DNA of 36,169 nt from Firmicutes bacterium UBA5493 (GTDB lineage: Bacteria > Bacillota > Limnochordia > Darwinibacteriales > Darwinibacteriaceae): assembly GCA_002424045.1 (NCBI GenBank), contig DIPH01000007.1, forward strand, positions 19,676 to 55,844. Reading direction: 5' to 3'. Of this stretch, positions 16,460 to 23,500 are shown piece after piece; position 1 is the first letter of the stretch, and each line of letters begins with the position of its first letter. The notes beneath the pieces are model-generated. The model saw only the letters and a list, made by a program, of their open reading frames with translations, did not search any database and was not told the DNA's origin. Position numbers and translations under genes: made by a program.

Positions 16460-18310
16460 CTAAATTGTTATGCCTTTACTAACAGTGCCCCGGCGCCTAG
16501 GCCTTGTGGCCGGCTTTGGAGTCTCTTGCCGGTACTCTTGCATAGCCAGGATCTCAAAGTTCGGGTTTAGGATTTTTAGTGCTGCCGTAGCATAGTTCCT
16601 GAGATCAAGTGGTTCATTACGCGCTCCCGAAGGTTTTACCCATTCAACTTTTGGGCGGCCTTTGTAGTAGCGAACAACCCGTTTTTCAGATGTCAAACCT
16701 AGAAAATACCCCTCGTCATATCCTCGTTCTGCTTCCCTGGGAAAGTGACAATACCCAGGGCCTTCATATTTGTTTTTCAACCTAGAATAGAGTGTTTCTT
16801 TTGCCGAGTTAACCCCGACAGGGAAAAGTGCAACTTTACGCCGGTTGTTTCTCGAAGGTCTCCCTATGATGGGGATGCCTTCTCCACCTTGCCCTTTTAT
16901 AGCAAAAATGCGCCGATGCTCACGCGTAGCGCAAAAATCATAAACCTCTGTAGTAAAGTGCCCGCCACTGTCAACACATACAGCAGACAATTGCAGGCCC
17001 CGACCGTCATCATAATGCCATGTCCTCTGCAAAAAGGTATCTAGCTGATCCCATATGCAAGGATTTCGTTGATCGACTGTCCTAGTTATTGCTGGATCTC
17101 CAACAAAAGACCGGTAATATATCCCCCAGGATTCCTCACCAACACCCCAACCAACAACCTCAACTTCTAAGCGATCGTCTTGTACGTCTACTCCAGCAGT
17201 AAGTACCAACACTCCTTCGGGCAGATCGCAATTCTTGCCATAAGGTTCTCTGCGTTTTTCCAGAATGTCATAGTCTAGGACATCCCCTTGTTCTTCCCAA
17301 CTTTCACCTAGAGCCGTATTGATCCATACCTTCAGGGTTTCAGTACCGCCAGCTTTCGCATCCCTGAATTCCTCAATAATAGTCTCCCATCTTTTCCATG
17401 GGCTTGACAACTCATTGATGTGGAAGGAGCGTACCTTAACGCTAGTAGCCCGAGGAATCCAAACGCCTTGTCCAGCCTTCCAGGCAAACTCATCATGCCG
17501 TTCTTTGCAGTATTTACATTCATGGGTAACGTCTTCAAAACGTATCTGTGCCCAAGTCAAAGGCTGCAGAGATCCGCAGGAAGGGCATGGCAAATGCCAC
17601 TGCTCCATCGTCCCCTTATCATGCTCTTCTTCAATTCTTGATTCACCCTTGGTCCCAGGAGTAGATACGTATAAGATTTTCTTGTTCCAAAACGTGGTTG
17701 TCCTTTTCTCGGCCAAGGAGATTGGGTCACCTTCTGAGCCAGCTGAAGCAGGAAAACGATCAATCTCATCACCAATTACAACTCGCACTGGTCTACTTGA
17801 TAGCCCAGCTGCCGCGTTGGCACCAACTAAAGTCATCTGGCCTCCGGGAAATCGCTTATGTAGCAGCGTGTTATTAGAATCCCTGCTTTTGACGTCCCTT
17901 ACCTTTTCTCTTAATGCCGGAGTGTCTCGAATCATAGGCGCAATACGGTCTTTGGAAAAATCCTTGGCCTCATCCACAGATGGTCGGACAAAAAGTATAG
18001 GCGATGGATCTTGGCTTATAAAATACCCTAAGGCGTTCAGCAAAAACTCCGTACCACCAACCTGAGCCGATTTCATAAACACGACTTTCTCTGTTTCTGA
18101 ATCACTTAGAGCATCCATGATGTCCTTCAAAAATGGAGTCCTGCTTGTGCGCCATTGGCCTGGCTCTGCTGATGCCTCGGGGGATAATCTCCGATATTGA
18201 TCGGCCCATTCAGACACCGTCAGCTGTGGCGGCGGCGCCAATAGCAACAACAGATCACTAAAAAGGGCTAATGTCTTTTTAGTGATCTCAAGGGGCTTCG
18301 TCCTCGACAT
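16460..18310 (-). CDS. Terminase large subunit, lambda gpA family
   Basis: 616 residues from ATG 18310; the frame extends upstream to 18364, but 18310 has GGGGG upstream and gives the usual short overlap with the small subunit. The ATPase domain shows a Walker A-like KSAQVGGT at about 80-87, and VVIGDEID (about 178-184) as Walker B. The nuclease half has GVDVQDDRLEVEVVGWG and CVDSGGHFTTEVYDF, with acidic metal ligands. The gpA type cuts at cos sites, suggesting cohesive ends, but no cos was identified. Confidence 0.94.
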   Translation of the reverse strand: MSRTKPLEITKKTLALFSDLLLLLAPPPQLTVSEWADQYRRLSPEASAEPGQWRTSRTPFLKDIMDALSDSETEKVVFMKSAQVGGTEFLLNALGYFISQDPSPILFVRPSVDEAKDFSKDRIAPMIRDTPALREKVRDVKSRDSNNTLLHKRFPGGQMTLVGANAAAGLSSRPVRVVIGDEIDRFPASAGSEGDPISLAEKRTTTFWNKKILYVSTPGTKGESRIEEEHDKGTMEQWHLPCPSCGSLQPLTWAQIRFEDVTHECKYCKERHDEFAWKAGQGVWIPRATSVKVRSFHINELSSPWKRWETIIEEFRDAKAGGTETLKVWINTALGESWEEQGDVLDYDILEKRREPYGKNCDLPEGVLVLTAGVDVQDDRLEVEVVGWGVGEESWGIYYRSFVGDPAITRTVDQRNPCIWDQLDTFLQRTWHYDDGRGLQLSAVCVDSGGHFTTEVYDFCATREHRRIFAIKGQGGEGIPIIGRPSRNNRRKVALFPVGVNSAKETLYSRLKNKYEGPGYCHFPREAERGYDEGYFLGLTSEKRVVRYYKGRPKVEWVKPSGARNEPLDLRNYATAALKILNPNFEILAMQEYRQETPKPATRPRRRGTVSKGITI

Positions 18311-18812
18311 TGACTGTTGCCCCCTTCCCCGCAAAATCGGCAGGGTCATACTCCGACAGTTCACTTAAACACTCATAGACACCAGACCTTAGGATGTCCT
18401 GGATCTTCGTCAACTCTGTTTGAGCCAAAAGCATAGGAGCCATTTTTGTTGGCAGTGCTAGCAACCTAGCTCGAAAGGCCATGAGCATTCCGGCCACCAC
18501 TGCCGTGATGTCTTCCGCTGCATGTACCTCATTTCTCAACAGAGCAAGTTCAATTTCCGCAGTCTCGCGTTTTGCTTTAGTTAATTTGGCTCGTTCAGAG
18601 TGGTAGTTGCTAGACACCTCTTTGCTATTGTCTGAGCCCCCGGTAAGAAAGTTTATATACCCCTGGAGAGCTTGAGTCAGATCGTATTTGTTGCGACCCA
18701 TAGCCTCTATGACACCATCAGAGCGTAGCTGTCTCACCCGCCGGTCAGTCAAATTTAGTGCCATAGCCAGCTCCACTGTTGTGCAATAAATTTTGCCATT
18801 TTCAACTTCCAA
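18288..18812 (-). CDS. Terminase small subunit, Nu1-like
   Basis: About 174 residues from TTG 18812, which is eight bases after AGGAGG; the GTG at 18821 lies directly on the ribosome site and is less likely. A winged helix at about residues 10-35 (TTVELAMALNLTDRRVRQLR) would bind the packaging site. A Lys/Glu-rich helix (about 65-100) follows, and the C-terminal part should bind the large subunit. It overlaps terL by 23 bases. Confidence 0.88.
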   Translation of the reverse strand: MEVENGKIYCTTVELAMALNLTDRRVRQLRSDGVIEAMGRNKYDLTQALQGYINFLTGGSDNSKEVSSNYHSERAKLTKAKRETAEIELALLRNEVHAAEDITAVVAGMLMAFRARLLALPTKMAPMLLAQTELTKIQDILRSGVYECLSELSEYDPADFAGKGATVNVEDEAP

Positions 18813-18885
18813 CGATGTCACCTCCTACCTGGGGAAACGGAAATGTAATTTTGTATAGGAACTAGAAAAAGCCCGCGCCTGCGCC

Positions 18886-18927
18886 GACCCCCGTGCTTTC
18901 AAAGCCCCAGAAGGACCCATACCGGGG
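18886..18927 (-). other. GC-rich hairpin region before the small terminase gene
   Basis: On the minus strand AGCCCC and GGGGCT pair around a loop at about 18927-18903, followed by TTTG, then further GC-rich sequence ending in GGGCTTTTTC by about 18867. It may be a weak terminator after the small membrane gene or part of the packaging region. No cos-like overhang could be identified. Confidence 0.35.
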
Positions 18928-19089
18928 CTAGGACAGCATGCCTAAAGCTTTAATGATCCAAGATGCAATAGCAAAAGAGAGTAGGGTACCAACGACACGA
19001 GCAGCGGGTGGCTGCTTATTGGAGCCGGCGAAGGCCAGAGCGCTGAATATGCAGTAGATGGCTGCTAGCCAACCCATCATGATAAACAC
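18928..19089 (-). CDS. Small protein with two membrane segments
   Basis: 53 residues from GTG 19089, which has AGGGGGG eight bases upstream. A longer start at 19128 would lie inside a terminator hairpin and is rejected. Two hydrophobic segments (about 4-22 and 30-50) are joined by a short polar turn (GSNKQPPAAR). The two-helix hairpin shape resembles class II holins, but no lysin gene is adjacent, so a holin role is only a possibility. First gene of the late operon. Confidence 0.65.
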   Translation of the reverse strand: MFIMMGWLAAIYCIFSALAFAGSNKQPPAARVVGTLLSFAIASWIIKALGMLS

Positions 19090-19119
19090 GCATATAACCC
19101 CCCTTAAAGTAGCGTAAAG

Positions 19120-19139
19120 AAAAAACACCCCGTGGGGTG
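19120..19139 (-). terminator. Rho-independent terminator at the head of the late operon
   Basis: On the minus strand CACCCC and GGGGTG (19139-19126) form a stem directly followed by six T. It would stop transcription arriving from the right before the structural genes. With phased repeats just upstream, the layout resembles a lambda-type late promoter followed by a terminator that is later overcome. Confidence 0.75.
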
Positions 19140-19170
19140 CCTCGAAAATAATTTCGACATAAAAATCCAG

Positions 19171-19215
19171 TACTAAAACATACTAAATCATACTATTCGG
19201 CACAAAAACGTACTT
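19171..19215. repeat. TACTA repeats phased at exactly 10 bp
   Basis: TACTA begins at 19171, 19181 and 19191, and TACTT at 19211, so all four units sit on one face of the helix with one turn skipped. Neighbouring bases are also repeated (TACTAAA followed by A or T, then CA). Likely a cooperative protein binding site upstream of the late operon. Confidence 0.6.
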
Positions 19216-19252
19216 CAAAACCACAATTTGTTGAATGCATGCAGTCGCTTCC

Positions 19253-19274
19253 TACCACATCTTGTGGTTTTTAA
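19253..19274 (+). terminator. Short plus-strand terminator-like hairpin
   Basis: ACCACA-TCT-TGTGGT followed by a run of five T, immediately before the -35 box of the plus-strand promoter. It may insulate that promoter from read-through; no upstream plus-strand gene is seen. Confidence 0.45.
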
Positions 19275-19275
19275 T

Positions 19276-19304
19276 TTGACTTATTCTCCCAAGGATGGTA
19301 TGAT
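19276..19304 (+). promoter_or_regulatory. Sigma-A promoter for the plus-strand gene at 19368
   Basis: TTGACT (19276-19281), a 17-base spacer, and TATGAT (19299-19304). The transcript would start near 19311, at the left arm of an inverted repeat, about 57 bases before the ATG. Near-consensus boxes and ideal spacing make this a strong constitutive-type promoter unless repressed. Confidence 0.82.
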
Positions 19305-19309
19305 CGCGC

Positions 19310-19618
19310 GGAAACAGGCATTGGGGCGCGATTACACCTACTTCATAACGGGGAAGGAGGTGATCCGATGTGCATAGATACAGTCGAAAAAAGAATGGCA
19401 GAATCAGCCGAGATTCTACCTGACAAAAGCGGGCTATACTATGGAAGTCCTCGCCCGATTATGGAGGACATTGGCGTAAGTAGTGGCCCAGCCTACCACG
19501 AACTTAAAGAACGTGGTATTGTCTCAATTCGTAGTGGTAAAAATGGTCTTTGGCACATACCCCAGAACATCATGCAACGTTACGTAAGCTAGTAATACGA
19601 ACCCCTCTGCCTGTTTCC
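19310..19618. repeat. 11-bp inverted repeat flanking the plus-strand gene
   Basis: GGAAACAGGCA at 19310-19320 and its exact reverse complement at 19608-19618, with additional GCGCG sequences outside. The left arm sits at the predicted transcription start and the right arm just after the coding region. It could be a pair of operators or allow pairing of the two mRNA ends. Confidence 0.7.
19368..19592 (+). CDS. Small putative winged-helix protein in the switch region
   Basis: 74 residues with ATG and GGAGGTG upstream. Residues about 25-65 (SPRPIMEDIGVSSGPAYHELKERGIVSIRS, shown in pieces in the family style 'HTH then wing') suggest a winged-helix DNA-binding fold. It lies alone on the plus strand under a strong promoter, flanked by inverted repeats. 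It could be a repressor or accessory regulator of the switch. I do not recognise a named family. Confidence 0.7.
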   Translation: MCIDTVEKRMAESAEILPDKSGLYYGSPRPIMEDIGVSSGPAYHELKERGIVSIRSGKNGLWHIPQNIMQRYVS

Positions 19619-19719
19619 CTGTCAAGGATTTTCCCCGCGCATTGTGACTAAAGTATATCATAGTCGCTTTGGGTGTCAAGAAGATCCTGATAGAGTCTCG
19701 AGTGAAAGGAGAATGAAAC

Positions 19720-19917
19720 GTGTCAGGAAAGAATCAACATGTACTCCCAAATGGTGATGGACGATGGAAAGTGTCCGGTGCCGGGAACTCTAAGGCAACG
19801 AAGATATTTGACACTCAAGCTGAAGCTGTAGAAAGAGCCCGACAAATAGCCAAGAACCAGCAATCAGAACTAGTGGTTCATAACAAAAAGGGCCTTGGTA
19901 ATCAACCAAGACCCTAA
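19720..19917 (+). CDS. DUF2188 family protein
   Basis: 65 residues from GTG, 12 bases after AAAGGAG. The NQHVLPNGDGRWKVSGAG start and the TQAEAVERARQIAKNQQSE helix, followed by LVVHNKKG, match DUF2188, a small basic protein of one beta-hairpin and one helix. Family function is unknown. Its 3' end carries AGGG.CTTGGT / ACCAAG.CCCT, which can fold but lacks a T run. Confidence 0.85.
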   Translation: MSGKNQHVLPNGDGRWKVSGAGNSKATKIFDTQAEAVERARQIAKNQQSELVVHNKKGLGNQPRP

Positions 19918-19957
19918 CAGGTTATGTTATCCTGAACCAGACGGCAGTTTTGACTGC

Positions 19958-20001
19958 AGTTAGGCAAGATGTTATTTACAATTTGTGTCAGCCTAACTGT
20001 A
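19958..20001. repeat. 9-bp inverted repeat in the non-coding switch region
   Basis: CAGTTAGGC and GCCTAACTG are separated by about 25 bases in the gap between the DUF2188 gene and the 3' end of the regulator gene. The loop is AT-rich. It is convergent-gene space, so it may be a transcription end or an operator pair. No T run follows either arm. Confidence 0.55.
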
Positions 20002-20018
20002 CCACACCCCATAGTGAC

Positions 20019-20031
20019 ACGTCAATGACGT
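20019..20031. promoter_or_regulatory. Perfect dyad next to the antisense promoter
   Basis: ACGTCA-A-TGACGT, a 13-base perfect dyad ending five bases before a -35 box. The placement is typical of an activator or repressor site acting on the plus-strand promoter at 20036-20063. Confidence 0.55.
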
Positions 20032-20035
20032 CTTT

Positions 20036-20063
20036 TTGACATCGGCATTTCCCCAGCTATAAT
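20036..20063 (+). promoter_or_regulatory. Perfect-consensus promoter antisense to the regulator gene
   Basis: TTGACA (20036-20041), a 16-base spacer, then TATAAT (20058-20063) on the plus strand. Both boxes match the sigma-A consensus in all six positions. It points into the 3' end of the minus-strand regulator gene, with no plus-strand gene downstream. Confidence 0.72.
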
Positions 20064-20632
20064 GTCCTTTCAAGACCGTCAATGCCAAAAAATAACCCCG
20101 AAAGTCTTTCGCATGCTATGTCGATATCACGGTATACTGTCCTGACATCCATTATTTCGACTTCTGCAATCTCTTTCGCAGACATACGCTGCTCACGTAG
20201 ATACATGTTCCAAACAACACGATAACGTCGTAGGTCTTCAGGCTGCTCAGATTGGTGACATAGGATTTCAAAAATCCGCATCATTTCATCAATGTGGGCA
20301 AGAATGATAACCGTACGCTCAGTAGTTCTCTTGATGCTTTCTACATACAGGGCTTCATCAGACAGGTCTTCAGCCGAATCTAGTATATCAATGGCATTCA
20401 TGCGCACTGTCTCAGCAATGATATCCTTACGCTCGCATATGGCACTTTCGCAATGCGATTTCAATGTTCGATAATTTCGCAAGAGCAATTTAGTATTTCG
20501 TAATCGGCGATCATGGCGCCCTTTGACTGCTTTGTCCTTTTGCTTTTTGAAGGTTTCTAAAGCTGCTTGCGCCCCTGCTTCTGCTGCTATCCTTATGATC
20601 TCTCGTTGGCTCAAAGTCTTTTTATTGCTCAA
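20057..20632 (-). CDS. Phage transcriptional regulator, sigma region 4 / ArpU-like
   Basis: 191 residues from TTG with AGGAGG eight bases upstream. The N-terminal half is basic and helical (RHDRRLRNTKLLLRNY). The C-terminal residues about 148-180 form a helix-turn-helix of the sigma-70 region 4 kind (MSAKEIAEVEIMDVRTVYRD). Such proteins lie just before the terminase genes of many firmicute phages and control late genes. That fits its place between the early genes and the late operon. The antisense promoter at its 3' end hints at extra control. Family is assigned by pattern. Confidence 0.72.
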   Translation of the reverse strand: MSNKKTLSQREIIRIAAEAGAQAALETFKKQKDKAVKGRHDRRLRNTKLLLRNYRTLKSHCESAICERKDIIAETVRMNAIDILDSAEDLSDEALYVESIKRTTERTVIILAHIDEMMRIFEILCHQSEQPEDLRRYRVVWNMYLREQRMSAKEIAEVEIMDVRTVYRDIDIACERLSGLFFGIDGLERTL

Positions 20633-20675
20633 CTGTGCAGCCTCCTTCTATTGCCTGAATAGAAAAGCCGACAAA

Positions 20676-20705
20676 GCGAGTGATATACTCGCGATGCCGG
20701 CATCC
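20676..20705 (-). promoter_or_regulatory. Two adjacent dyads in the regulator leader
   Basis: GCGAGT-GATAT-ACTCGC and the perfect 12-base palindrome GATGCCGGCATC adjoin, with GTCGGCTTTTC after them on the minus strand. In RNA they could form a two-part hairpin ending in a U-rich stretch about 50 bases before the TTG start. Either operators or an attenuator-like leader. Confidence 0.5.
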
Positions 20706-20748
20706 CTTCTTTGGGTAGCCAATCATTTTGACTTTTGACTAAGGAACA

Positions 20749-22149
20749 TCATCTTCTTCGGTCAAGACGTTGTGATTCTTTGAACCCCCAAGCGGCTTCT
20801 TTCTGCTTTTCAAGTTCATCGTGTGTTAAAGTGACAACGTTATCGCCCTTGAGATATTTCTTCAAGGCTTTAAGTCCTTCATCTCGATACAGAGCAATAG
20901 GGGCATTTCTTTCAGCTAACAAATGGAGGTCTGTCTGCACATACTCAAAGTTTTTCTTATCATAAAAGACTATTCTTTGAATGTCTTCGTAAACACCCTC
21001 TACCTCAAGCCCCAATAAACGAACATAACTTCTAATCGCCTGCATGACCAAACGAAGCGATTGCGGCGTTTGGTACAGAGTACTATTCATTACTACGTTT
21101 TGGGCTGTTAGTTCTTCAAGGGATTGGCCGTCAAACAAAAGATTGCCAAAATTCAAGCCCATCACTTTGTGTGAAATTTGGAGGGTAAGACTCGACATCT
21201 TTTTATGCGAAAAAATATACGATGGGAGTGCTTCGTGTAACCGATCAATTTTGATACCTATATCAGCAAGATAACTGTTCCACAGTGGGATCAGGCTTTT
21301 CAAAAATGTGGTCTCTTCAATCCGGTATAGTGTAAGAGGTATAATTTCGCATTCTTCTTGATGCAGTAGCTCGATAACATCGTCTTTTCCCTGACCACGT
21401 AAATCCTTTTCTATTTTCAAAGTAGCCTTCCATTGTTTGCCTTTATTTTTTTGGTCATAGTCTATAACTAAGCTGCGTGTACTATTAAACCGAACCCAAG
21501 CCGCCTGTAGTTCGTCAATATCATTTTCCTTGCCAGCAATATACCGCTCGTAGCGTTCAACTAAACTTTTTTCTGCTTGGTAATACGGTTGCTTGATACT
21601 ATCGGGAACCATCAATTTCAGGGAATCAAAGATTCGATCTCCATTATTAACAGCATCGACAATCCCCTCAAACTTTCCTTCTAAATATACTCTACGACGA
21701 AGTCTTGACTGCTCTTCTTGAACTTTGTCTGCACTTTTTCCATCAAGAGTGGTGAACCGCCCTTTTACACATGTGCCTCCAACGATAATTTTTTTATCCG
21801 AGAATTTATTCTGTATGCAGTGTTTATACCGCAACTTCTCACCGCAAAGATCACAATGTATCGGCAACGGTTTTATGTCCCAATCCTCACCAAGATCCTC
21901 ATACTCATCATCGACAATAAACCATTCATTTTCTGCTTGAGTAAGAATTGCCCGTATAGAGGACCGTAGAAACTTCTGTTTATCAACAGGAAGTGTATCG
22001 AATACGTCCTGAGAAATAGACCCGTGTCTAATAAGTATCTGTCTCAAGTCCTCATATTCGTTCAATATCTTACTTAGAAACAGTAGCTTTACTTCCTTCT
22101 TGTGAGGCAAAAGCCCCTGTTGAAAGCTATTCTCTTTTTTCCTCGCCAT
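20749..22149 (-). CDS. Zinc-ribbon protein of unknown function
   Basis: 466 residues from ATG 22149, which overlaps the DUF2292 gene by 23 bases; upstream in-frame starts to 22227 are covered by that gene and unlikely. Around residue 100-135 there is a metal-binding-like segment: CDLCGEKLRYKHC, then IIVGGTCVKGRF. The rest is mixed helical with no nuclease, ATPase or membrane signature that I can name. It looks more AT-rich than the structural genes. It sits in a regulatory gap between early genes and the late regulator, where phages often carry cargo genes. Confidence 0.78.
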   Translation of the reverse strand: MARKKENSFQQGLLPHKKEVKLLFLSKILNEYEDLRQILIRHGSISQDVFDTLPVDKQKFLRSSIRAILTQAENEWFIVDDEYEDLGEDWDIKPLPIHCDLCGEKLRYKHCIQNKFSDKKIIVGGTCVKGRFTTLDGKSADKVQEEQSRLRRRVYLEGKFEGIVDAVNNGDRIFDSLKLMVPDSIKQPYYQAEKSLVERYERYIAGKENDIDELQAAWVRFNSTRSLVIDYDQKNKGKQWKATLKIEKDLRGQGKDDVIELLHQEECEIIPLTLYRIEETTFLKSLIPLWNSYLADIGIKIDRLHEALPSYIFSHKKMSSLTLQISHKVMGLNFGNLLFDGQSLEELTAQNVVMNSTLYQTPQSLRLVMQAIRSYVRLLGLEVEGVYEDIQRIVFYDKKNFEYVQTDLHLLAERNAPIALYRDEGLKALKKYLKGDNVVTLTHDELEKQKEAAWGFKESQRLDRRR

Positions 22150-22297
22150 ACCTACCCACCCGCTCTCGCTCGTACTTGTCCACATAAACAGGATTCCCAT
22201 TTTGGACTTTGATGATAATTTCACCATACCTAATCGACCCGAGTGCTTGTTCTACTTTTCTTAGCGCTTCTTTGATTGACGTTTCTTTGTTATCCAT
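22127..22297 (-). CDS. DUF2292 family small protein
   Basis: 56 residues from ATG with AAGGAG upstream. The core SIRYGEIIIKVQNGNPVYVD matches the DUF2292 (YezD-type) pattern of a short beta-rich protein: 'I-x-Y-G-x-I-x-I-x-V-x-x-G'. The family is common in firmicutes and of unknown function. It is the first gene of a two-gene unit with the zinc-ribbon protein and lies behind a possible LexA box. Confidence 0.8.
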   Translation of the reverse strand: MDNKETSIKEALRKVEQALGSIRYGEIIIKVQNGNPVYVDKYERERVGRYGEEKRE

Positions 22298-22317
22298 GTC
22301 TGACACTCCTTTGCATT

Positions 22318-22351
22318 ATTCTGGAGACTACCAAGATATTCCTTCCAGAAT
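22318..22351. repeat. 8-bp inverted repeat in the leader of the DUF2292 gene
   Basis: ATTCTGGA (22318-22325) and TCCAGAAT (22344-22351) flank an 18-base loop, so the leader RNA can form a stem-loop. It follows directly after the LexA-like dyad in the transcribed direction. It ends about 20 bases before the start codon. Confidence 0.5.
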
Positions 22352-22353
22352 GT

Positions 22354-22365
22354 GAACAGATGTTC
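22354..22365. promoter_or_regulatory. LexA/DinR-type SOS box candidate
   Basis: GAACAGATGTTC fits the Gram-positive LexA consensus core GAAC-N4-GTTC. It lies 57 bases upstream of the DUF2292 start in a 100-base gap, but I could not identify clear -35 and -10 boxes beside it. Confidence 0.45.
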
Positions 22366-22398
22366 TAAAACGCCGCTATTTCCTCCTTCGCCGAGACA

Positions 22399-22596
22399 TC
22401 ACCTTTCGTGACGATAATAACTAATCGACTCTCCATCAGCCATTCCGCATACGATCCTGGTTGGATACTTGAATTTATCAGCGCTCTCGAAATAGTTGGC
22501 GATAACATTAATCGCTTTGTTATGTGATTGCTCGCAATGCCAGCTTTTTTCTTTGGCCGTTTCGTGTGCTTGTTTGACTAGGTCTGATATGTTCAC
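22399..22596 (-). CDS. Small hypothetical protein
   Basis: 65 residues from GTG with TTAGGAGGG upstream. A His/Trp/Cys-containing helix (ETAKEKSWHCEQSHNKAINVIANYF) comes first and a short beta part ends in SYYRHER. No family recognised. It lies 11 bases after the clamp-motif gene and is the last gene of the small-gene early operon before the leader gap. Confidence 0.65.
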   Translation of the reverse strand: MNISDLVKQAHETAKEKSWHCEQSHNKAINVIANYFESADKFKYPTRIVCGMADGESISYYRHER

Positions 22597-22607
22597 TCGT
22601 AACCCTC

Positions 22608-23021
22608 CTAAAACAGACTAAGCTGCCCCATCTCTTTGGTGTAGCCGATTAATGTCCGTTCGGCATTCTTGGGTAACGTCCGTCCGCGCTCCAGGATTTC
22701 TCTCGCCGCCGCTTTCAGAGCCGCAGCTCTGGTTTCGTGTCCTTTGCGGAATATGTTAACGGGCAATGCAGCCCCCGATGTATTCGAGCGATACAAATAG
22801 CCATACCTCCACAGTCCGTCAGACCCTTGTGCCACACTTAGCTTGATTGCACATTTTCGAGAGGAAAGGTCTACCTCTTCTTGTTTTGTGTAAACTCCAT
22901 GTTCGTTCACGTTATCAACCTCGCCTAAGGCGCTTATAATTTCCGTTACCTTCTTACTGTATTCGTCGGCTCGCAAATCCCAAAGCTCACGGCGGTACCG
23001 TTCCCTGACATCGCAAACCAT
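22608..23021 (-). CDS. Hypothetical protein ending in a sliding-clamp-binding motif
   Basis: 137 residues from ATG, overlapping the upstream TGA by one base (TGATG); an upstream TTG at 23024 is possible. The N-terminal part is basic and helical (RERYRRELWDLRADEYSKK). The last five residues are QLSLF, an exact match to the bacterial beta-clamp-binding consensus QL(S/D)LF, at the free C-terminus where such peptides work. A role in recruiting or blocking the host clamp is inferred; the rest of the protein is unrecognised. Confidence 0.75.
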   Translation of the reverse strand: MVCDVRERYRRELWDLRADEYSKKVTEIISALGEVDNVNEHGVYTKQEEVDLSSRKCAIKLSVAQGSDGLWRYGYLYRSNTSGAALPVNIFRKGHETRAAALKAAAREILERGRTLPKNAERTLIGYTKEMGQLSLF

Positions 23022-23500
23022 CAACTCACCCTCACATAAAGACTGTTGATTAAATCTCCCGCCTCATCGCCAAGCAACTCCGTCAAATCTGTAGCGATTA
23101 CACTGGCTCTCTCCAAAACTCCCACTTGCGGCTCGGGTGTAGCTTTACGCTCTGACCGCATGATTGGTATAAAGCCCGCGTCCTTGGCGGCGTGAATATG
23201 TTTGTAAAGTGGTCCAGGGCCGATGCCAAATTTCTTGCACATCCCGTTTATCGACACGTCCTTGTTATACTCCTCATCCACCATTTTCGCTTGTTTATCT
23301 AAGTCCAACTCCTGAAATTTCACTTCTATAGCCTCCTTTGGCTTTGGCAAGATAGCCGCTAAGTTTAACTTAGGCACCTCCAGCGGCTTGCGCCCCGTTA
23401 TTTTCACTGGTTTTGCGTTTTCAAACTGCCAATCCTCGGGCGGTGTTTCTAAATCCGCTAAACCGTCAGGTAACCTACCGTATTTTTGCTCGTAGGTCAT
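23021..23500 (-). CDS. Hypothetical protein with helix-turn-helix-like segment
   Basis: 159 residues; the ATG overlaps the upstream stop (ATGA) and has AAGGAGG. The first 60 residues are Pro-rich and probably extended. Residues about 75-110 (NKDVSINGMCKKFGIGPGPLY) look like a helix-turn-helix with 'GIGPGPLYKHIHAAKDAGF' as the recognition part. Possibly a small DNA-binding regulator of the early operon. No family recognised. Confidence 0.68.
   Translation of the reverse strand: MTYEQKYGRLPDGLADLETPPEDWQFENAKPVKITGRKPLEVPKLNLAAILPKPKEAIEVKFQELDLDKQAKMVDEEYNKDVSINGMCKKFGIGPGPLYKHIHAAKDAGFIPIMRSERKATPEPQVGVLERASVIATDLTELLGDEAGDLINSLYVRVS

Noticed and set aside
18813..19367. Search for a cos or pac packaging site near the terminase genes
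   Set aside because: GC-rich hairpins and dyads are present, but nothing with a recognisable cohesive-end pattern could be supported.
19611..19634. TTGACA on the minus strand (within the right inverted-repeat arm region) considered as a promoter
   Set aside because: No acceptable -10 box lies 16-18 bases downstream; the nearest TATTAC is about 22 bases away.
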